A stretch of 6,340 nt of DNA from Rhodoferax sp. (GTDB lineage: Bacteria > Pseudomonadota > Gammaproteobacteria > Burkholderiales > Burkholderiaceae_C). The DNA is taken from NCBI GenBank assembly GCA_028711355.1, contig JAQTSL010000220.1, forward strand, positions 1 through 6,340, written 5' to 3'. The notes beneath the pieces were generated by a model that saw only the letters and a list, made by a program, of their open reading frames with translations, made no database searches and was not told the DNA's origin. Below, in pieces: positions 5,590 to 6,340 of this stretch (positions are counted from its first letter, which is position 1; every line of letters begins with the position of its first letter). The translations under genes were made by a program, and so were the position numbers.

Positions 5590-6340
5590 ATGCACATGGC
5601 CGACGCACTGCTTTCCCCTGCCGTTGGTGCTACGTTTTGGTTAGCATCTGGCGCAGCGCTGACGTGGTCTGCACGCCAGGTCAAACAAAGTGATCGGCGT
5701 GACCTGGTGCCGCTGATGGGGGTGCTGGGTGCGTTTGTGTTTGCCGCGATGATGATCAACTTCACCATTCCTGGCACGGGCTCCAGCGGGCATCTGGGCG
5801 GCGGGCTGCTGCTGTCGATTTTGCTGGGTCCGCACGCGGCGCTGATCGTGCTGTCCTCGGTGCTGACAGTGCAGGCACTGTTTTTTGCCGACGGTGGCTT
5901 GCTGGCGCTGGGTGCGAATATCTTCAATCTGGGCGTGTGTACCTGTTATCTGGCCTATCCGCTGATCTACCGGCCGCAGTTGGAGTGCGCTGAAGTGATG
6001 CCGTCACGCAAGCGGATTGGGCTGGCCGCACTGCTGGCTGCGGTGCTGGGTTTGCAGATGGGTGCTTTGGGCGTGGTCACTGAAACACAACTCAGCGGCA
6101 TCAGCAGTTTGCCGCTGGGGACTTTTCTGCTGCTGATGCAGCCGATCCATTTGGCCATTGACCTGGTGGAGGGGTTGGCAACCGCATCGCTGGTGCTGTT
6201 TGTGCGCCAGGCGCGGCCTGACCTGTTTGCGCCGGTGGGACCGGCAACGCTGGCAGTGGCGGGAGGCGCGCGCGGGGCCCGCGGCCTGATGGCTGGTTTG
6301 GGCGCGATGGCGCTGGTGACGGCGGGGGTTTTTTCGTGGT
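5590..6340 (+). CDS. cbiM: Nickel/cobalt ECF transporter substrate-binding permease CbiM/NikM (3' end outside window)
   Basis: CbiM/NikM is the integral membrane S-component that captures Ni2+ or Co2+ for an energy-coupling factor ABC importer, working with CbiQ/NikQ, CbiO/NikO and an N component. The open frame runs 250 codons to the window edge without a stop. The N-terminus MHMADALLSP fits the family: in NikM structures the metal is held by the N-terminal amine, His2 and a His near 67, and here His2 and His68 (GTGSSGHLGGG) are both present. PIHLAIDLVEG (185-195) is the conserved late-helix motif. About six hydrophobic segments cover residues 8-205. After the core (about 215), a further helix begins near 231 (GLMAGLGAMALVTAGVFSW), suggesting a fused N-component (NikN, PDGLE-type) domain cut by the edge. 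AAGGAG (5578-5583), 6 nt before the ATG, sets the start. Whether it carries Ni or Co cannot be decided from this sequence. Confidence 0.93.
   Translation, partial: MHMADALLSPAVGATFWLASGAALTWSARQVKQSDRRDLVPLMGVLGAFVFAAMMINFTIPGTGSSGHLGGGLLLSILLGPHAALIVLSSVLTVQALFFADGGLLALGANIFNLGVCTCYLAYPLIYRPQLECAEVMPSRKRIGLAALLAAVLGLQMGALGVVTETQLSGISSLPLGTFLLLMQPIHLAIDLVEGLATASLVLFVRQARPDLFAPVGPATLAVAGGARGARGLMAGLGAMALVTAGVFSW

Noticed and set aside
5396..5644. 82-codon + strand frame spanning the end of the small gene and the start of cbiM
   Set aside because: It overlaps two better-supported genes in another frame and crosses the hairpin and promoter region. It has no start signal.

Overview
The window is a high-GC bacterial segment carrying the distal end of the division and cell wall (dcw) cluster, followed by the start of a metal-uptake locus. 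Protein sequence (FtsZ tail ending in IPAFLRKQAD, Burkholderiales-like FtsA and LpxC), gene order and a recognisable intergenic palindromic repeat point to a betaproteobacterium, most likely family Comamonadaceae (Rhodoferax/Polaromonas-like). The genus is an inference, not something the sequence proves.

Layout, all on the + strand. Positions 1-696 are the 3' part of ddlB (D-Ala-D-Ala ligase), whose stop overlaps the start of ftsQ (693-1490). After 14 bp comes ftsA (1505-2734), then a 135-bp gap with competing hairpins, then ftsZ (2870-4117). A 229-bp gap follows, filled mostly by a composite palindromic repeat. Next are lpxC, read here from a GTG at 4347 to 5270, and 9 bp later a 58-residue two-helix membrane protein (5280-5456) of unknown function. 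A terminator-like hairpin overlaps that gene's stop codon. A 133-bp AT-richer gap carries a candidate promoter and short repeated motifs, and leads to cbiM/nikM (5590 to the window end, 3' truncated), the substrate-binding membrane subunit of a nickel/cobalt ECF transporter.

How they work together: Ddl makes the D-Ala-D-Ala dipeptide for peptidoglycan precursors. FtsZ forms the cytokinetic ring, FtsA tethers it to the inner membrane, and FtsQ links the early ring to the septal synthesis machinery. LpxC commits precursors to lipid A. The cluster therefore joins division with wall and outer-membrane synthesis. The cbiM gene appears to be a separate transcription unit brought next to the cluster.

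Most of the window is ordinary, conserved housekeeping sequence. The parts worth a second look are the cbiM leader (repeated TCATAC and CAAAGT motifs), the small membrane gene after lpxC, the nested palindromes between ftsZ and lpxC, and the hairpins before ftsZ. I did not find a clearly new multi-gene system.
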